Positions 34,889 to 43,470 of a DNA stretch of 64,000 nt are shown piece after piece. Within the stretch, counting starts at the first letter, position 1; each line of letters starts with the position of its first letter. The notes under the pieces are model-generated. The model was not told the origin of the DNA and did not search any database. It was given only the letters and a program-made list of their open reading frames with translations. Both the position numbers and the translations under genes were made by a program. The stretch comes from Natrialba swarupiae (lineage in GTDB: Archaea > Halobacteriota > Halobacteria > Halobacteriales > Natrialbaceae): assembly GCF_008245225.1 (NCBI RefSeq), contig NZ_VTAW01000005.1, positions 62,001 through 126,000 on the forward strand. Reading direction: 5' to 3'.

Positions 34889-36007
34889 TCAGGCGAGCAG
34901 TTCCGAAACTGCTTCCTCGAGCGCGTCGGCCGCGGCCTCGACCTCCGACAGGCGGACGTACTCGCGCTCGGCGTGAGCGACAGCACCCTCCTCGTCGGCC
35001 AATACGCCGGGTCCGAAGACGACCGTCGGTGCGTCGGCGGCGAAGAAGCCTGCCTCGGTCGCCGCGCCGAACGGGCGGACCTCGCCGCCGCTTGCCGCCT
35101 GCAACGTCCGCACCAGCCGCTCGTCCCCGTCGGTGACGAATGCCGTCGGGAACGGCGTGTCCGGGCGGATGAGGTCCACGCTCACCGACAGCGGGTCGGG
35201 AACGTGCTCTTCGAGGTATCCGTCGAAATCGGCCCGGAATGACTCGCTCGTCTCCGGGGGGACGCTTCGCCGGTCGAACGTGAGTTGACAGGACTCGGGA
35301 ACGCGGTTGGGCGCCTCACCGCCGGCAAGCGCCGTCGCCGTCAGCTTGGGTTCCCCGAGAACCGGATCCTCGCCAGGTCCCGCCTCCTCGTCGTACGTAT
35401 GAAGTGCCGCGAGAACGTGCTCGAGGCCGAACACCGAATTGCGGTCGGCCGACACACTCGCGGCGTGGCCGCTCTCACCCTCGATCGTGATCGTTCCTTC
35501 ACACTGGCCACGGGCGGCGATGCAGACGTCGAGGCCGGTCGGCTCGCCGACGACGTAGCCATCCGCCTCGAGTTCCTCTTCCAACCCGGCCGCGCCGGTC
35601 ATCAGCGTCTCCTCGTCGGGGGTGATCGCGAGCGTCAGTTTGCCGGCCGTCGGTTCGACGCGCAGAAAGGCGGCGAGCAACGCCGCGAGCGGTCCCTTCG
35701 CGTCGCAGGCGCCGCGACCACGGACGACGTCTCCGGCGTCTGAATCCTCGCCGTCCGACCCGCCGCCGCCGGAGCGCTCGTAGGGGACGTGCGGCGCAAC
35801 GGTATCGATGTGGGTGTTCAGGACGACGTGCGGGCCGTCGGCAGCTTCGTCCCCTCGAGTCGCCAGGACGTTCCCGAGGTCGTCGACTGTGGGGGCTGTA
35901 CCGGCGTCGCGAAGCGTCTCGCACAGCAACTCGCGCATTTCGGAGACGTCCTCGTGGGAGGGCGTCCGGACGGCGTCGGCGTGGAAGCTCTGGATATCGA
36001 ACGTCAT
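34889..36007 (-). CDS. dapE: M20-family amidohydrolase, probable succinyl-diaminopimelate desuccinylase
   Basis: A 372-residue di-zinc M20 enzyme. Metal motifs LNTHIDTVAPH, RGACDAKGPLAALL and ITPDEETLMTGA (Glu-Glu catalytic pair), with the dimerisation lid around IEGESGHAASVSADRN. In context with dapA, dapB, dapD and lysA it fits DapE of the succinylase route, releasing succinate and LL-diaminopimelate; on family alone it could be another M20 deacylase. Its start overlaps the lysA stop by one base (TAATG), so the two are coupled. Confidence 0.85.
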   Translation of the reverse strand: MTFDIQSFHADAVRTPSHEDVSEMRELLCETLRDAGTAPTVDDLGNVLATRGDEAADGPHVVLNTHIDTVAPHVPYERSGGGGSDGEDSDAGDVVRGRGACDAKGPLAALLAAFLRVEPTAGKLTLAITPDEETLMTGAAGLEEELEADGYVVGEPTGLDVCIAARGQCEGTITIEGESGHAASVSADRNSVFGLEHVLAALHTYDEEAGPGEDPVLGEPKLTATALAGGEAPNRVPESCQLTFDRRSVPPETSESFRADFDGYLEEHVPDPLSVSVDLIRPDTPFPTAFVTDGDERLVRTLQAASGGEVRPFGAATEAGFFAADAPTVVFGPGVLADEEGAVAHAEREYVRLSEVEAAADALEEAVSELLA

Positions 36008-37242
36008 TACTGCTCGAGTCGCGTCACGTCCTCGAGCGTCTCACGCCGACGAGCGACGCGGGCCTCGCCGTCCTCGAGTGCGACCTCCGCGGGCTTGGGC
36101 TGGGAGTGAAACTGGTTCGCGAGTTCGTAGCCGTAGGAGCCGGCGTTGCCGATGGCGAGAACGTCGCCGCGCTCGGGGCGGGCGATCGGGCGGTCGTGGG
36201 CGAAGACGTCGGCGCTGGTACAGACCGGACCGCCGACGGTCGCCTCGAGTGTGTCGCGACCGGGCGCGCTGACGTTCAGCATGGGGTGATAGGAGCCGAA
36301 CATCGCGGGCCGGATCAGCGTCGAGAGGCTGGCATCGACGCCGACGACGGTGGTGTCGGGGGCCTCCTTGATCGTGTTTACGGTCGTCAGGATGAGCCCC
36401 GCGTCGGCGACGACGTAGCGGCCGGGCTCGAGTTTCAGCTGCGCGTCGAGCTCCCCCACAGCGTCGCGGACCATGTCCGCGGTTTTCTCGAGGTTCAGCG
36501 GGTCGTCGTCCTCGCGATAGGGAACGCCGTAGCCGCCGCCGACGTCGACGAATTCTAGTTCGTCGTCACCGACGCGGCGGGCCATCTCGCCGACGCGTTC
36601 GATCGCCCGGCAGTGATCCTCGAGCCCCTCCGTGAGGACGCCGCTGCCGGCGTGGGCGTGGAGTCCGACGAGGTCGAACCCCTCGCGCACGCGGTCCGCC
36701 ACCTCGGGGACGCGCTCGTAGGGGATGCCGAACTTCGCGTCGGCACCGGTCGCGACCTTCTCGTGGTGTCCCGTCCCGATGCCGGGATTGATGCGGATGG
36801 CGATCCGCCCGTCGTAGCCACGTTCGGCCAGCCGCTCGAGCGTGTCGAGCGCGCCGATGGTGATCGTCAATCCGGGGTTCTCCGCGGCGAGGTCAGCGGC
36901 GTAATCCAGGTCGTGATCCGGCGGATTGACCGCGGTGTACTGCAGTTCGTTGGGATCCGCGCCGGCGTCGATCGATCGCTGCAGTTCCCCCCAGGCTGCA
37001 CACTCGATCGTCCCGCCGGCCTCGATGACCGCCTCGAGCACCGCTTTCCCGGTATGGGCCTTCGCGGCGTACATCACGTGGGCGTCGGGGAACGCCTCGG
37101 AGAAGCGGGTGTAGTTCGCCTTCACGCGATCGCAATCCATCACGTACAGCGGCGTGTCGTACTCGTCTGCGAGTGTCTCGAGTCGCTCGAGGTCCCAGTC
37201 GTCGAGCCGGCGGACGGCCGGCGAATCCGCGAGGTCGGTCAT
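36007..37242 (-). CDS. lysA: Diaminopimelate decarboxylase
   Basis: A 411-residue PLP-dependent fold-III enzyme making lysine from meso-diaminopimelate. PLP Lys in MYAAKAHTGKAVLEAV; glycine-rich and His motifs HAHAGSGVLTEGLEDH; FVDVGGGYGVPYRED; EPGRYVVADAGLILTTVN; active-site Cys in GGPVCTSADVFA. Start MTDLADSPAVRRL at 37242 is chosen; the open frame runs 81 codons further but lacks family sequence. Downstream it overlaps dapE. Upstream are a divergent SHOCT gene and vapBC rather than dapD, breaking the usual arrangement. Confidence 0.94.
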   Translation of the reverse strand: MTDLADSPAVRRLDDWDLERLETLADEYDTPLYVMDCDRVKANYTRFSEAFPDAHVMYAAKAHTGKAVLEAVIEAGGTIECAAWGELQRSIDAGADPNELQYTAVNPPDHDLDYAADLAAENPGLTITIGALDTLERLAERGYDGRIAIRINPGIGTGHHEKVATGADAKFGIPYERVPEVADRVREGFDLVGLHAHAGSGVLTEGLEDHCRAIERVGEMARRVGDDELEFVDVGGGYGVPYREDDDPLNLEKTADMVRDAVGELDAQLKLEPGRYVVADAGLILTTVNTIKEAPDTTVVGVDASLSTLIRPAMFGSYHPMLNVSAPGRDTLEATVGGPVCTSADVFAHDRPIARPERGDVLAIGNAGSYGYELANQFHSQPKPAEVALEDGEARVARRRETLEDVTRLEQ

Positions 37243-37441
37243 TACCCACTGGAAGTGACCGCGAGGATTCAAGGGTTTGGGTTCAGGGTCGTCGCGGTCG
37301 GCCGCTCGATCGACCCACCTGCTGTTTCGGCCCATCTGCTGTTGAACGCCGTTCCACGTCCGAGGACCGTGCCACCCTGCTCTGGCAGAGTGAATACTAC
37401 AAGGCAATAGACTTTTTTCTGTACCGACATCATCTCGAGGA

Positions 37442-37900
37442 GTGACACAGCCGCTCACCTCAGTCGTCAGCAGCGTCGTCAGCATGCTGACCGTCGGACT
37501 CGCGATGGGGTTGCTGTTTCTCGGATGGTCGAACTTCTGGATCGTGTTCGTGGTCGGATTCGCCTTCGTCCTCCCGGCGGCTGTCCAGCTTGCTCAGTGG
37601 TACGAGGGCGAAGCCTCGGGTGTGACAGCCGATTTACAACCATCGCAATCGTCTCCCAGCAGTGAACAGCACCGACAACAGCAACGAGAGCAACGGCAAC
37701 AACAACAGCAACGACAGCAACAGCAGGCACTCGAGACCCTCCGAGAACGATACGCCAGCGGCGAAATCGACGAACCCGAGTTCGAGCGCCGCGTCACGCA
37801 TCTCCTCGAGACCGAATCAATCGACGATGCGGAGACGTTCTACCAGAACGCCGACGAGACGGCCGCCGAGAGGGAGCCGGAACTCGAGCGGGACGACTGA
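37442..37900 (+). CDS. SHOCT-domain membrane protein with Gln-rich linker
   Basis: A 152-residue protein with a GTG start. Two membrane helices (about 5-30 and 31-52), a linker with a long Gln-rich tract (QQQREQRQQQQQRQQQQ), then a SHOCT module LETLRERYASGEIDEPEFER and RVTHLLE, and an acidic tail. SHOCT domains are small oligomerisation modules at the ends of membrane proteins. The Q-tract is coded by CAA/CAG repeats. It is divergent from lysA and separated from vapBC by a dapD-like scar. Confidence 0.82.
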   Translation: MTQPLTSVVSSVVSMLTVGLAMGLLFLGWSNFWIVFVVGFAFVLPAAVQLAQWYEGEASGVTADLQPSQSSPSSEQHRQQQREQRQQQQQRQQQQALETLRERYASGEIDEPEFERRVTHLLETESIDDAETFYQNADETAAEREPELERDD

Positions 37901-37983
37901 AAGGGACGTTGTACCTCCCTCTGGGTTCAACCGAGAATGGTCGCGGTTACACTGGACTATCTGTACAACAGATTACTGGAACC

Positions 37984-38032
37984 TCACTGCCAAAGCGTGT
38001 CCTCGCGTCGGCCGCCTCGAGCGTCTCGGTCT
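37984..38032 (-). pseudogene. Decayed copy of the dapD 3' end
   Basis: On the minus strand, about 50 nt ending in a TGA read GAGACGCTCGAGGCG, then CCGA-CGCGAGGAC, then CGCTTTGGCAGTGA. The true dapD end at 38743-38792 reads GAGACGCTCGAGGCG, CCGAGCGCGAGGAC, CGCTGCGGGAGTGA. There is one deleted base and a few substitutions. The vapBC pair lies precisely between the two copies, 759 nt apart. Confidence 0.6.
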
Positions 38033-38045
38033 CGAGCGATCGACG

Positions 38046-38435
38046 TCAGTACGAACGCACTGTCAGACCGTCGATCCGCTCGAAGTGATCGACGTTCCTC
38101 GTCACGACCGGGTAGTCGTGGACGAGCGCCGTCGCGGCGATCATGACGTCGGTCTCGTCGATCGGTTCGCCCGACGAAACGAGATCCGCGTTGATCCGAC
38201 CCGCACGTATCGCACACTCGCGGTCGAACGGGAGTTCGTCGATGTCTGTGAGCAGCTTCCGGACGGTCGCCCGTTCGTCGTCCGTCGAATCTGCAAGGTG
38301 GATCCCTTCATGGAGTTCCATTACTGTTACAGCGCTCACGAACGGCGCGCCGCTTGCATCAACGTCTTCGATCAACTCCGCTACATCGCTCGAGCCACGC
38401 AACACGTCGATGAGAAACGTCGAATCGAGGATCAT
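38046..38435 (-). CDS. vapC: PIN-domain ribonuclease toxin (VapC family)
   Basis: A 129-residue PIN protein. Catalytic acidic residues in MILDSTFLIDVL (Asp4), VTVMELHEGI (Glu), and ETDVMIAATALVHDYPVVT (Asp pair), ending with RNVDHFERIDGL. VapC toxins cleave RNA until bound by VapB. It overlaps the vapB stop by 4 nt. The pair sits between copies of the dapD tail, so it looks like an insertion in the DAP cluster. Confidence 0.92.
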   Translation of the reverse strand: MILDSTFLIDVLRGSSDVAELIEDVDASGAPFVSAVTVMELHEGIHLADSTDDERATVRKLLTDIDELPFDRECAIRAGRINADLVSSGEPIDETDVMIAATALVHDYPVVTRNVDHFERIDGLTVRSY

Positions 38436-38680
38436 TCGTTCAGTTCGTCAGCGAACTCCGAGACGCGTTCTCGATGCGTGTCGGCACGTTCCTCACGACG
38501 ACGGTCCACGATCGCCGCTAGCTCGTCGGCGGTATCCTCCTCGAGGGTGCCGTGATACTCGGCGAGCGTGACTCCGCCCGCCAACCGTCGGACGACGTCA
38601 CTGAAGCTCTCACCCTCTCGTTTGTGCGCTTTGAGTTTCTCGTAGGCGTCGTCTGCCAGCGAGATTGTTTTCGTGCCCAT
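38432..38680 (-). CDS. vapB: VapB-type antitoxin
   Basis: An 82-residue partner of VapC. The N-terminus MGTKTISLADDAYEKLKAHK followed by EGESFSDVVRRL is a ribbon-helix-helix/UPF0330-like DNA-binding segment; the acidic-basic C-terminal helix is the expected toxin-neutralising part. It ends with the VapC start (ATGA overlap). The stretch of 62 nt between it and dapD contains a likely promoter (AT-rich with TAAAACG). Confidence 0.9.
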   Translation of the reverse strand: MGTKTISLADDAYEKLKAHKREGESFSDVVRRLAGGVTLAEYHGTLEEDTADELAAIVDRRREERADTHRERVSEFADELNE

Positions 38681-38742
38681 ACTGCTGTGTATGTACGTAC
38701 ACAGCTAAAACGTATCGCCTATCGAACGCTACTGTCGCGAAA

Positions 38743-39579
38743 TCACTCCCGCAGCGCGTCCTCGCGCTCGGTCGCCTCGAGCGTCTCTTCCTCGACATCC
38801 GTCGCGACGACGGCAGGCTTGTACGCGCCACCCTCGAAGAGGTCGTGGTCGCTGACGGAGGATTCGACGAACCGCGTGAACGCACGTCGATCTGCAGGAA
38901 GCTCGCCGTACAGCACTTCTTCCTCGACGAGATCGTAAACCGGAATCCGGGGCGTCAGGAGCGTGTTCTCGCCGACAACGCTGTTCTCGCCGACGACGAA
39001 GCCGCTCGTGACGCGACAGCCGGCGCCCAGCGAGACGTTGTCCTCGACGATCACGGGCGCGCTCTCGACCGGCTCGAGGACGCCGCCGATGAGGGTGTTG
39101 GCGCCGAGTTTGACGTTTTCGCCGATCTGCGCGCAGGAGCCGACCGTGTCACAGGAGTCGACGAGCGTGCCGTCACCGACGTAGGCGCCGATGTTGACGA
39201 AGGAGGGGCTCATCATGATACAGTCCTCGCCGAGGTAGGCGCCGCGGCGGATCGTCGTCCCGTCGGGCGTGTTTCGCGTCCCGCGAGCGCCCAGGTCGTC
39301 GGTCTCGCGCAGCGGCAGCACGTCGTAGTGGTCGACGCCGCCGTACTCGTAGCTTCGGTTCTCGCGCAGGCCGAAATTAAGGAGGATACCCTGCTTGACC
39401 CACTCGTTGGCCTCCCACTCGCCGTCTCGCTTCTCGGCAGCACGGATCTCGCCCGCCTCGAGCGCCTCGAGGAAGGCCTCGAGCGTCGCCAGTTCGTCCT
39501 CGCCGGCCGACTCTGCGTCGACCTCGCCGTCTTGCTTTCGCGCCCACAGTTCGTCGATTTCGCTCTCGAGCGTACTCAT
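38743..39579 (-). CDS. dapD: Tetrahydrodipicolinate N-succinyltransferase
   Basis: A 278-residue left-handed beta-helix enzyme of the succinylase lysine route. Hexapeptide repeats in RRGAYLGEDCIMMSPSFVNI, GAYVGDGTLVDSCDTVGSCA and VGENSVVGENTLLTP. N-terminal helical domain precedes. It succinylates tetrahydrodipicolinate, preparing it for transamination and DapE. Normal family length, so the tail at 38743 is intact even though a damaged copy lies 759 nt downstream. It is 64 nt after dapB on the same strand. Confidence 0.93.
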   Translation of the reverse strand: MSTLESEIDELWARKQDGEVDAESAGEDELATLEAFLEALEAGEIRAAEKRDGEWEANEWVKQGILLNFGLRENRSYEYGGVDHYDVLPLRETDDLGARGTRNTPDGTTIRRGAYLGEDCIMMSPSFVNIGAYVGDGTLVDSCDTVGSCAQIGENVKLGANTLIGGVLEPVESAPVIVEDNVSLGAGCRVTSGFVVGENSVVGENTLLTPRIPVYDLVEEEVLYGELPADRRAFTRFVESSVSDHDLFEGGAYKPAVVATDVEEETLEATEREDALRE

Positions 39580-39643
39580 GGCTGTCCGAGGATGGCGGGT
39601 GCAAGGCTAAAATTCCATCCATTCGGGCCGGCCTCGAGCCGAC

Positions 39644-40411
39644 TTATTCAGCGAGTACGTCCGCGAAGTCGTAGCTGCCGGGGTCGCGATCAGCGAGCCA
39701 CACCGCAGCATCGACCGCGCCGGCGGCGAAGACACCGCGATCCTCGGCGCGGTGGGTGAGCCGAACCTCCTCGTGGTTGTCCGCGATGACGATCTCGTGC
39801 TCGCCGGTCACGTTGCCCGCACGGAGGACGTGGACGCCGATCTCGCCCTCCTCTCGAGGGTCGAAGCCTTCGCGACCATGCTTTCGTCCCGTGAAGTCGC
39901 CGTTCGCCTCGATCTCGGAGAGCAGCCGGTTTGCGGTCCCGCTCGGCGCGTCACGCTTCTGATTGTGGTGGGTTTCGACGAGTTCGACGTCGTAGCCTGC
40001 GAGACTCTGGACGACGTCGCCGACGACGTCGACGAGCGTCTGGACGCCGCGGGCGAAGTTCGGCGCGTGGAGGACGGGGATTTCGTCGCTTGCGGCCTCG
40101 AGTTCCTCGCGTTCGTCGTCCTCGAAGCCCGTCGTACCCGTGACGAACGGGACGCCCGCCTCGGAACAGGCCGCGGCGTACTCGGGAGCCGACTCGGGGC
40201 CCGTGAAGTCGATGACTGCGGTCGGCTCGCGGTCGACGACGAGCGAGTCGAACTCACTGGCAGGCTCGATCTCGACGCCGTCGATCGTCTCACCATCGGG
40301 ATCGCGGTTGACGGCCAGGACGACCTCACAGTCCTCACGCTCGGCGACGGCGGCGAGCACTTCCTGGCCCATGCGGCCCGTCGCGCCAGTGACGCCGACC
40401 CGAACCGTCAT
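39644..40411 (-). CDS. dapB: 4-hydroxy-tetrahydrodipicolinate reductase
   Basis: A 255-residue NAD(P)H reductase. Cofactor loop GVTGATGRMGQEVLAAVAER; substrate motifs ETHHNQKRDAPSGTAN (catalytic His and Lys) and PFVTGTTGFEDDE. It reduces HTPA formed by DapA. It overlaps dapA by 4 nt, so translation is coupled. Confidence 0.94.
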   Translation of the reverse strand: MTVRVGVTGATGRMGQEVLAAVAEREDCEVVLAVNRDPDGETIDGVEIEPASEFDSLVVDREPTAVIDFTGPESAPEYAAACSEAGVPFVTGTTGFEDDEREELEAASDEIPVLHAPNFARGVQTLVDVVGDVVQSLAGYDVELVETHHNQKRDAPSGTANRLLSEIEANGDFTGRKHGREGFDPREEGEIGVHVLRAGNVTGEHEIVIADNHEEVRLTHRAEDRGVFAAGAVDAAVWLADRDPGSYDFADVLAE

Positions 40412-41334
40412 CGATCACCCTCCGCCGCGTCGGCGACTTCCGCCGGCTCGTCCTCGAGATCCGCGAGAACGGCCTCGAGGTCGTCGCGGTACTCCTCGGA
40501 GAGCCGGGACAGCGGCGGGCGGAGGCAAGCGGGGCCGTAGCCGCGGATCGCCATGGCTTCTTTGACCGGGATCGGGTTGGTCTCGACGAACAGTTCGCGA
40601 AACAGCGACCCGAGTTCGTGGTGAAGCGAGCGGGCGCGGTCGTAATCGCCGTCGAGTGCAGCGCCGACCATGGCGCAGGTTCGCTCTGGTTCGACGTTCG
40701 CGGCGACGCTGATCGCCCCGGTCGCGCCGACCGAGAGCATCGGGAGCGTCAGCGCGTCGTCGCCCGAGAGCACCGCGAACTCCTCGTCGCGCGTGCGCTC
40801 GATCACGTCGCCGATCTGGCCGAGATCTCCGCTGGCAGCCTTGTAACCCGCGATGTTCTCGTGGCTCGCCAGGGAAACGGCCGTGTCGGGCTCGATGTTT
40901 CGACCCGTTCGCGACGGCACGTTGTAGACGATCTGTGGGAGGTCGACCGCGTCTGCGATCGTTCGGTAGTGCTCTACGAGCCCGCGCTGTTCGGGCTTGT
41001 TGTAGTACGGCGAGATGAGCAGGAGGCCGTCGGCGCCCGCGTCGGCCGCACGCTCGGAGAGTTCGAGCGCCTCGCGGGTGTTGTTCGATCCGGTGCCCGC
41101 GATGACGGGGACGTCGTCGACGGCCTCGATGACGGCCTCGACGACCCGGACGTGTTCGTCGTGGGTCAGCGTCGCGCTTTCGCCGGTCGAGCCGACGGGA
41201 ACGAGCCCGTCGACGCCGGCCGCCTCGAGTCGTTGTGCGTCGGCCTGCAGCGTTTCGTAGTCGATTCGTTCGTCCTCGTCGAAGGGCGTACACATCGCCG
41301 GGAAGACGCCCGTGAAGTCAATTTCTGAACTCAT
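40408..41334 (-). CDS. dapA: 4-hydroxy-tetrahydrodipicolinate synthase
   Basis: A 308-residue (beta/alpha)8 aldolase condensing pyruvate with aspartate semialdehyde. GSTGES motif, catalytic Tyr in IVYNVPSRTG, Schiff-base Lys in IAGYKAASGDLGQ, and GDDALTLPMLSVGATGAISV. First gene of the DAP cluster; promoter presumably in the 420-nt region upstream. Confidence 0.95.
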   Translation of the reverse strand: MSSEIDFTGVFPAMCTPFDEDERIDYETLQADAQRLEAAGVDGLVPVGSTGESATLTHDEHVRVVEAVIEAVDDVPVIAGTGSNNTREALELSERAADAGADGLLLISPYYNKPEQRGLVEHYRTIADAVDLPQIVYNVPSRTGRNIEPDTAVSLASHENIAGYKAASGDLGQIGDVIERTRDEEFAVLSGDDALTLPMLSVGATGAISVAANVEPERTCAMVGAALDGDYDRARSLHHELGSLFRELFVETNPIPVKEAMAIRGYGPACLRPPLSRLSEEYRDDLEAVLADLEDEPAEVADAAEGDR

Positions 41335-41723
41335 TGTGGGTGCGTTGTCGGTTGCTGGTTAGCTGTGGGTTCGCTGGTCGGTCGTGGTTATCGGTCGAGC
41401 GGTTTCGCGTCGAAACGCGCCCGCGACGGGGGTGCCACTCCCGCCTCGAGCACAATCAGACGCGTTTACGTTTCGGAAAACGGGGGGCGGCGTCGCTCAC
41501 CGCAGCGCGGACGTTCGGACGAGCGACGCGGCGCATACTCGAGAGAGGGACCCGAACGAACTTATCCGTTGTGACTTCTCTCGGCATCTGTGACGAACGC
41601 CCGCCGAATCGGGACGTGGTGCGACCGGGACCGACAGCCGATCACCTCGATCGGTGTGTATCTCGGATCGGCAGTTTTCACCCTTACTCATCAATAGATT
41701 ATCACTCGAATCCGCTTTCGACG
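41335..41723. other. Long intergenic region upstream of dapA and htpX
   Basis: About 390 nt between divergent genes. No ORF with protein-like composition on either strand, and no cloverleaf. It should hold the dapA promoter; a TTTACG at about 41466-41471 on the plus strand is only a weak candidate. AT-rich towards the htpX side (41690-41735). Confidence 0.4.
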
Positions 41724-41732
41724 ATATTTATA
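41724..41732 (+). promoter_or_regulatory. TATA box of htpX
   Basis: ATATTTATA ends 24 nt before the ATG at 41757, the spacing for a leaderless haloarchaeal transcript. Confidence 0.6.
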
Positions 41733-41756
41733 GGCTCGAGTGTCCGAGTAGCGTAC

Positions 41757-42590
41757 ATGAACAAGACCGGCTTGCAGCTTCGGATGGCGTTCGTCGGAAG
41801 CATCCTGTTCGGCCTCTATCTGGTCGCGGCGTGGTTTCTCGTCGAGGCCTTCGGCGTCTCGCTGGCACCGCTCGTAGTTCTCGGAATCGTCCTGTTGCCG
41901 GCGGGGCAGTACAAACTCGGCAAGTGGCTCGCAATCAGAAGCGCCGGTGCCGAGGACATGCCCGACCAGGGACGGTACGCCCGCGTTCACCGGATGACCG
42001 AATCTCTCTCGCGGGACATGGGCCTCGAGAAGCCGCGGCTGATGGTCGCCGACATGGGCGTCCCCAACGCGTTCGCGACCGGCCGAAAGGGTGCAGGCGT
42101 CGTCGTCGTCTCGACGGAACTCATGCAGATCTTAGACGAAGACGAACTCGAGGGCGTCGTCGCCCACGAACTCGCCCACCTGAAAAACCGCGACACGGTG
42201 ATGATGGTTCTCGGACAGTCGATCGCGACCATCGTCGGCTACGCCGTGTTCTTCGCCGTCCAGGCGATCGGCGAGAACAACCCCGCGAGTTTCGTCATCG
42301 CGTGGGTCGCCTCGATCGTCGCGAACTTCCTCGTGATGATCCTCGTGATGGCCATCTCGCGGTACCGCGAGTACGTCGCCGACGACACCGCCCGCCAGTA
42401 CATCGGTAACGGCGAACCACTCGCTCGCGCCCTCGAGAAGATCTCCCGCGGTGCCGAGGGGCGTGAGTCGCGAATCGATGACAGCGGCGTCAACGCGCTG
42501 TGTATCTTCAACGCCGATCGGAGCATGCTCCAGCAGGTGTTCTCGACTCACCCGCCGACCGAGAAGCGAATCGAGAAACTCCGGTACTGA
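41757..42590 (+). CDS. htpX: HtpX-family M48 membrane metalloprotease
   Basis: A 277-residue integral membrane zinc protease. Two N-terminal helices (about 10-50), then the active site VVAHELAHLKNRD (HEXXH), two more helices (about 145-200), and the third zinc ligand region ISRYREYVADDTARQY. The C-terminus HPPTEKRIEKLRY is typical. It degrades damaged membrane proteins. The TATA box fixes the start at 41757. Confidence 0.94.
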   Translation: MNKTGLQLRMAFVGSILFGLYLVAAWFLVEAFGVSLAPLVVLGIVLLPAGQYKLGKWLAIRSAGAEDMPDQGRYARVHRMTESLSRDMGLEKPRLMVADMGVPNAFATGRKGAGVVVVSTELMQILDEDELEGVVAHELAHLKNRDTVMMVLGQSIATIVGYAVFFAVQAIGENNPASFVIAWVASIVANFLVMILVMAISRYREYVADDTARQYIGNGEPLARALEKISRGAEGRESRIDDSGVNALCIFNADRSMLQQVFSTHPPTEKRIEKLRY

Positions 42591-42623
42591 TCCACCCCAC
42601 ACTCACGGCCCGGTCACGGTTGC

Positions 42624-42630
42624 ATTTTTA
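42624..42630 (+). promoter_or_regulatory. TATA box of the NYN gene
   Basis: ATTTTTA lies 25-31 nt upstream of the GTG start at 42655, supporting that start and a leaderless mRNA. Confidence 0.5.
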
Positions 42631-42654
42631 CGGGAGGGCAACCCATTATCGGTC

Positions 42655-43152
42655 GTGACGGAAATTCACCCGGGGCAGCGCGTCGCCGTTCTGGTCGACG
42701 CACAGAACCTCTACCATACGGCTCAGAGCCTCCACAGCCGTAATATCGACTACTCCGCGCTGCTCGAGAAGGCCGTACAGAACCGACAGCTAACCCGTGC
42801 GATCGCGTACGTCATCCGTGCGGACGCGCCGGAGGAGGAGAGTTTCTTCGATGCGCTGATCGACATCGGGTTCGAGGCGAAGATCAAGGACATCAAGACG
42901 TTCTCCGACGGGACGAAAAAGGCCGACTGGGACGTCGGCATGAGCTTAGACGCCGTGACGCTCGCGAACCACGTCGATACGATCGTCCTCTGTACGGGCG
43001 ACGGCGACTTCTCCCGACTGTGTTCGCACCTCCGCCACGAGGGCGTCCGGGTCGAGGTGATGGCGTTCGAATCCTCGACCGCCGAGGAACTGATCGACGA
43101 GGCCGACACGTTTCTCGATCTGGGCGAACGGACCGACACCTTCTTGCTGTGA
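42655..43152 (+). CDS. NYN-domain (PIN-like) ribonuclease family protein
   Basis: A 165-residue LabA/DUF88-type NYN protein. The acidic motifs are VLVDAQNLYH, KKADWDVGMSLDAVTLANHV and IVLCTGDGDFSRLCSHLRHE, which gather Asp residues for divalent metal. NYN proteins are presumed RNA-processing nucleases. Start GTG at 42655 is chosen from the TATA position and the domain border; the frame upstream is unrelated. It follows htpX on the same strand but has its own promoter. Confidence 0.9.
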   Translation: MTEIHPGQRVAVLVDAQNLYHTAQSLHSRNIDYSALLEKAVQNRQLTRAIAYVIRADAPEEESFFDALIDIGFEAKIKDIKTFSDGTKKADWDVGMSLDAVTLANHVDTIVLCTGDGDFSRLCSHLRHEGVRVEVMAFESSTAEELIDEADTFLDLGERTDTFLL

Positions 43153-43218
43153 CAGCTGGCTCGAGAATTACGTCAGGTCTCCCGTGGCACGTTCGCTGCG
43201 CTCTCGTGGCGCGTTCGT

Positions 43219-43383
43219 CTACGTCTCTCGCGCTACGCTCGCAAACGTTGCGACCGTCCCGATCACCAGCGCGAGGCCGGTCAACGCGGCGACGGTGTTC
43301 GAGGTGAGAACAGTGGGCTCGAGGAAAGTCAGGCTGCTAACCGCCAGGAGACCGAGACCGAGACCGATCTGCGCGACGTCCAT
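43219..43383 (-). CDS. 54-aa small membrane protein
   Basis: A two-helix hydrophobic protein: MDVAQIGLGLGLLAVSSLTF, then TVAALTGLALVIGTVATFAS. The start is supported by a strong TATA box (CTATATAATAAC, 43408-43417), 25 nt upstream, a leaderless arrangement. No family recognised. Confidence 0.72.
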   Translation of the reverse strand: MDVAQIGLGLGLLAVSSLTFLEPTVLTSNTVAALTGLALVIGTVATFASVARET

Positions 43384-43407
43384 CTGGTAGCGATTACTTG
43401 TCCGACC

Positions 43408-43417
43408 TATATAATAA
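43408..43417 (-). promoter_or_regulatory. TATA box of the 54-aa membrane protein
   Basis: TTATTATATA on the minus strand is the strongest TATA-like element in this stretch and sits about 25 nt from the ATG at 43383. Confidence 0.6.
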
Positions 43418-43470
43418 CGGTGATCGGGCAAACGCCACGGTCAGTGACAGGTTCGACGAACAGCGTGGCT

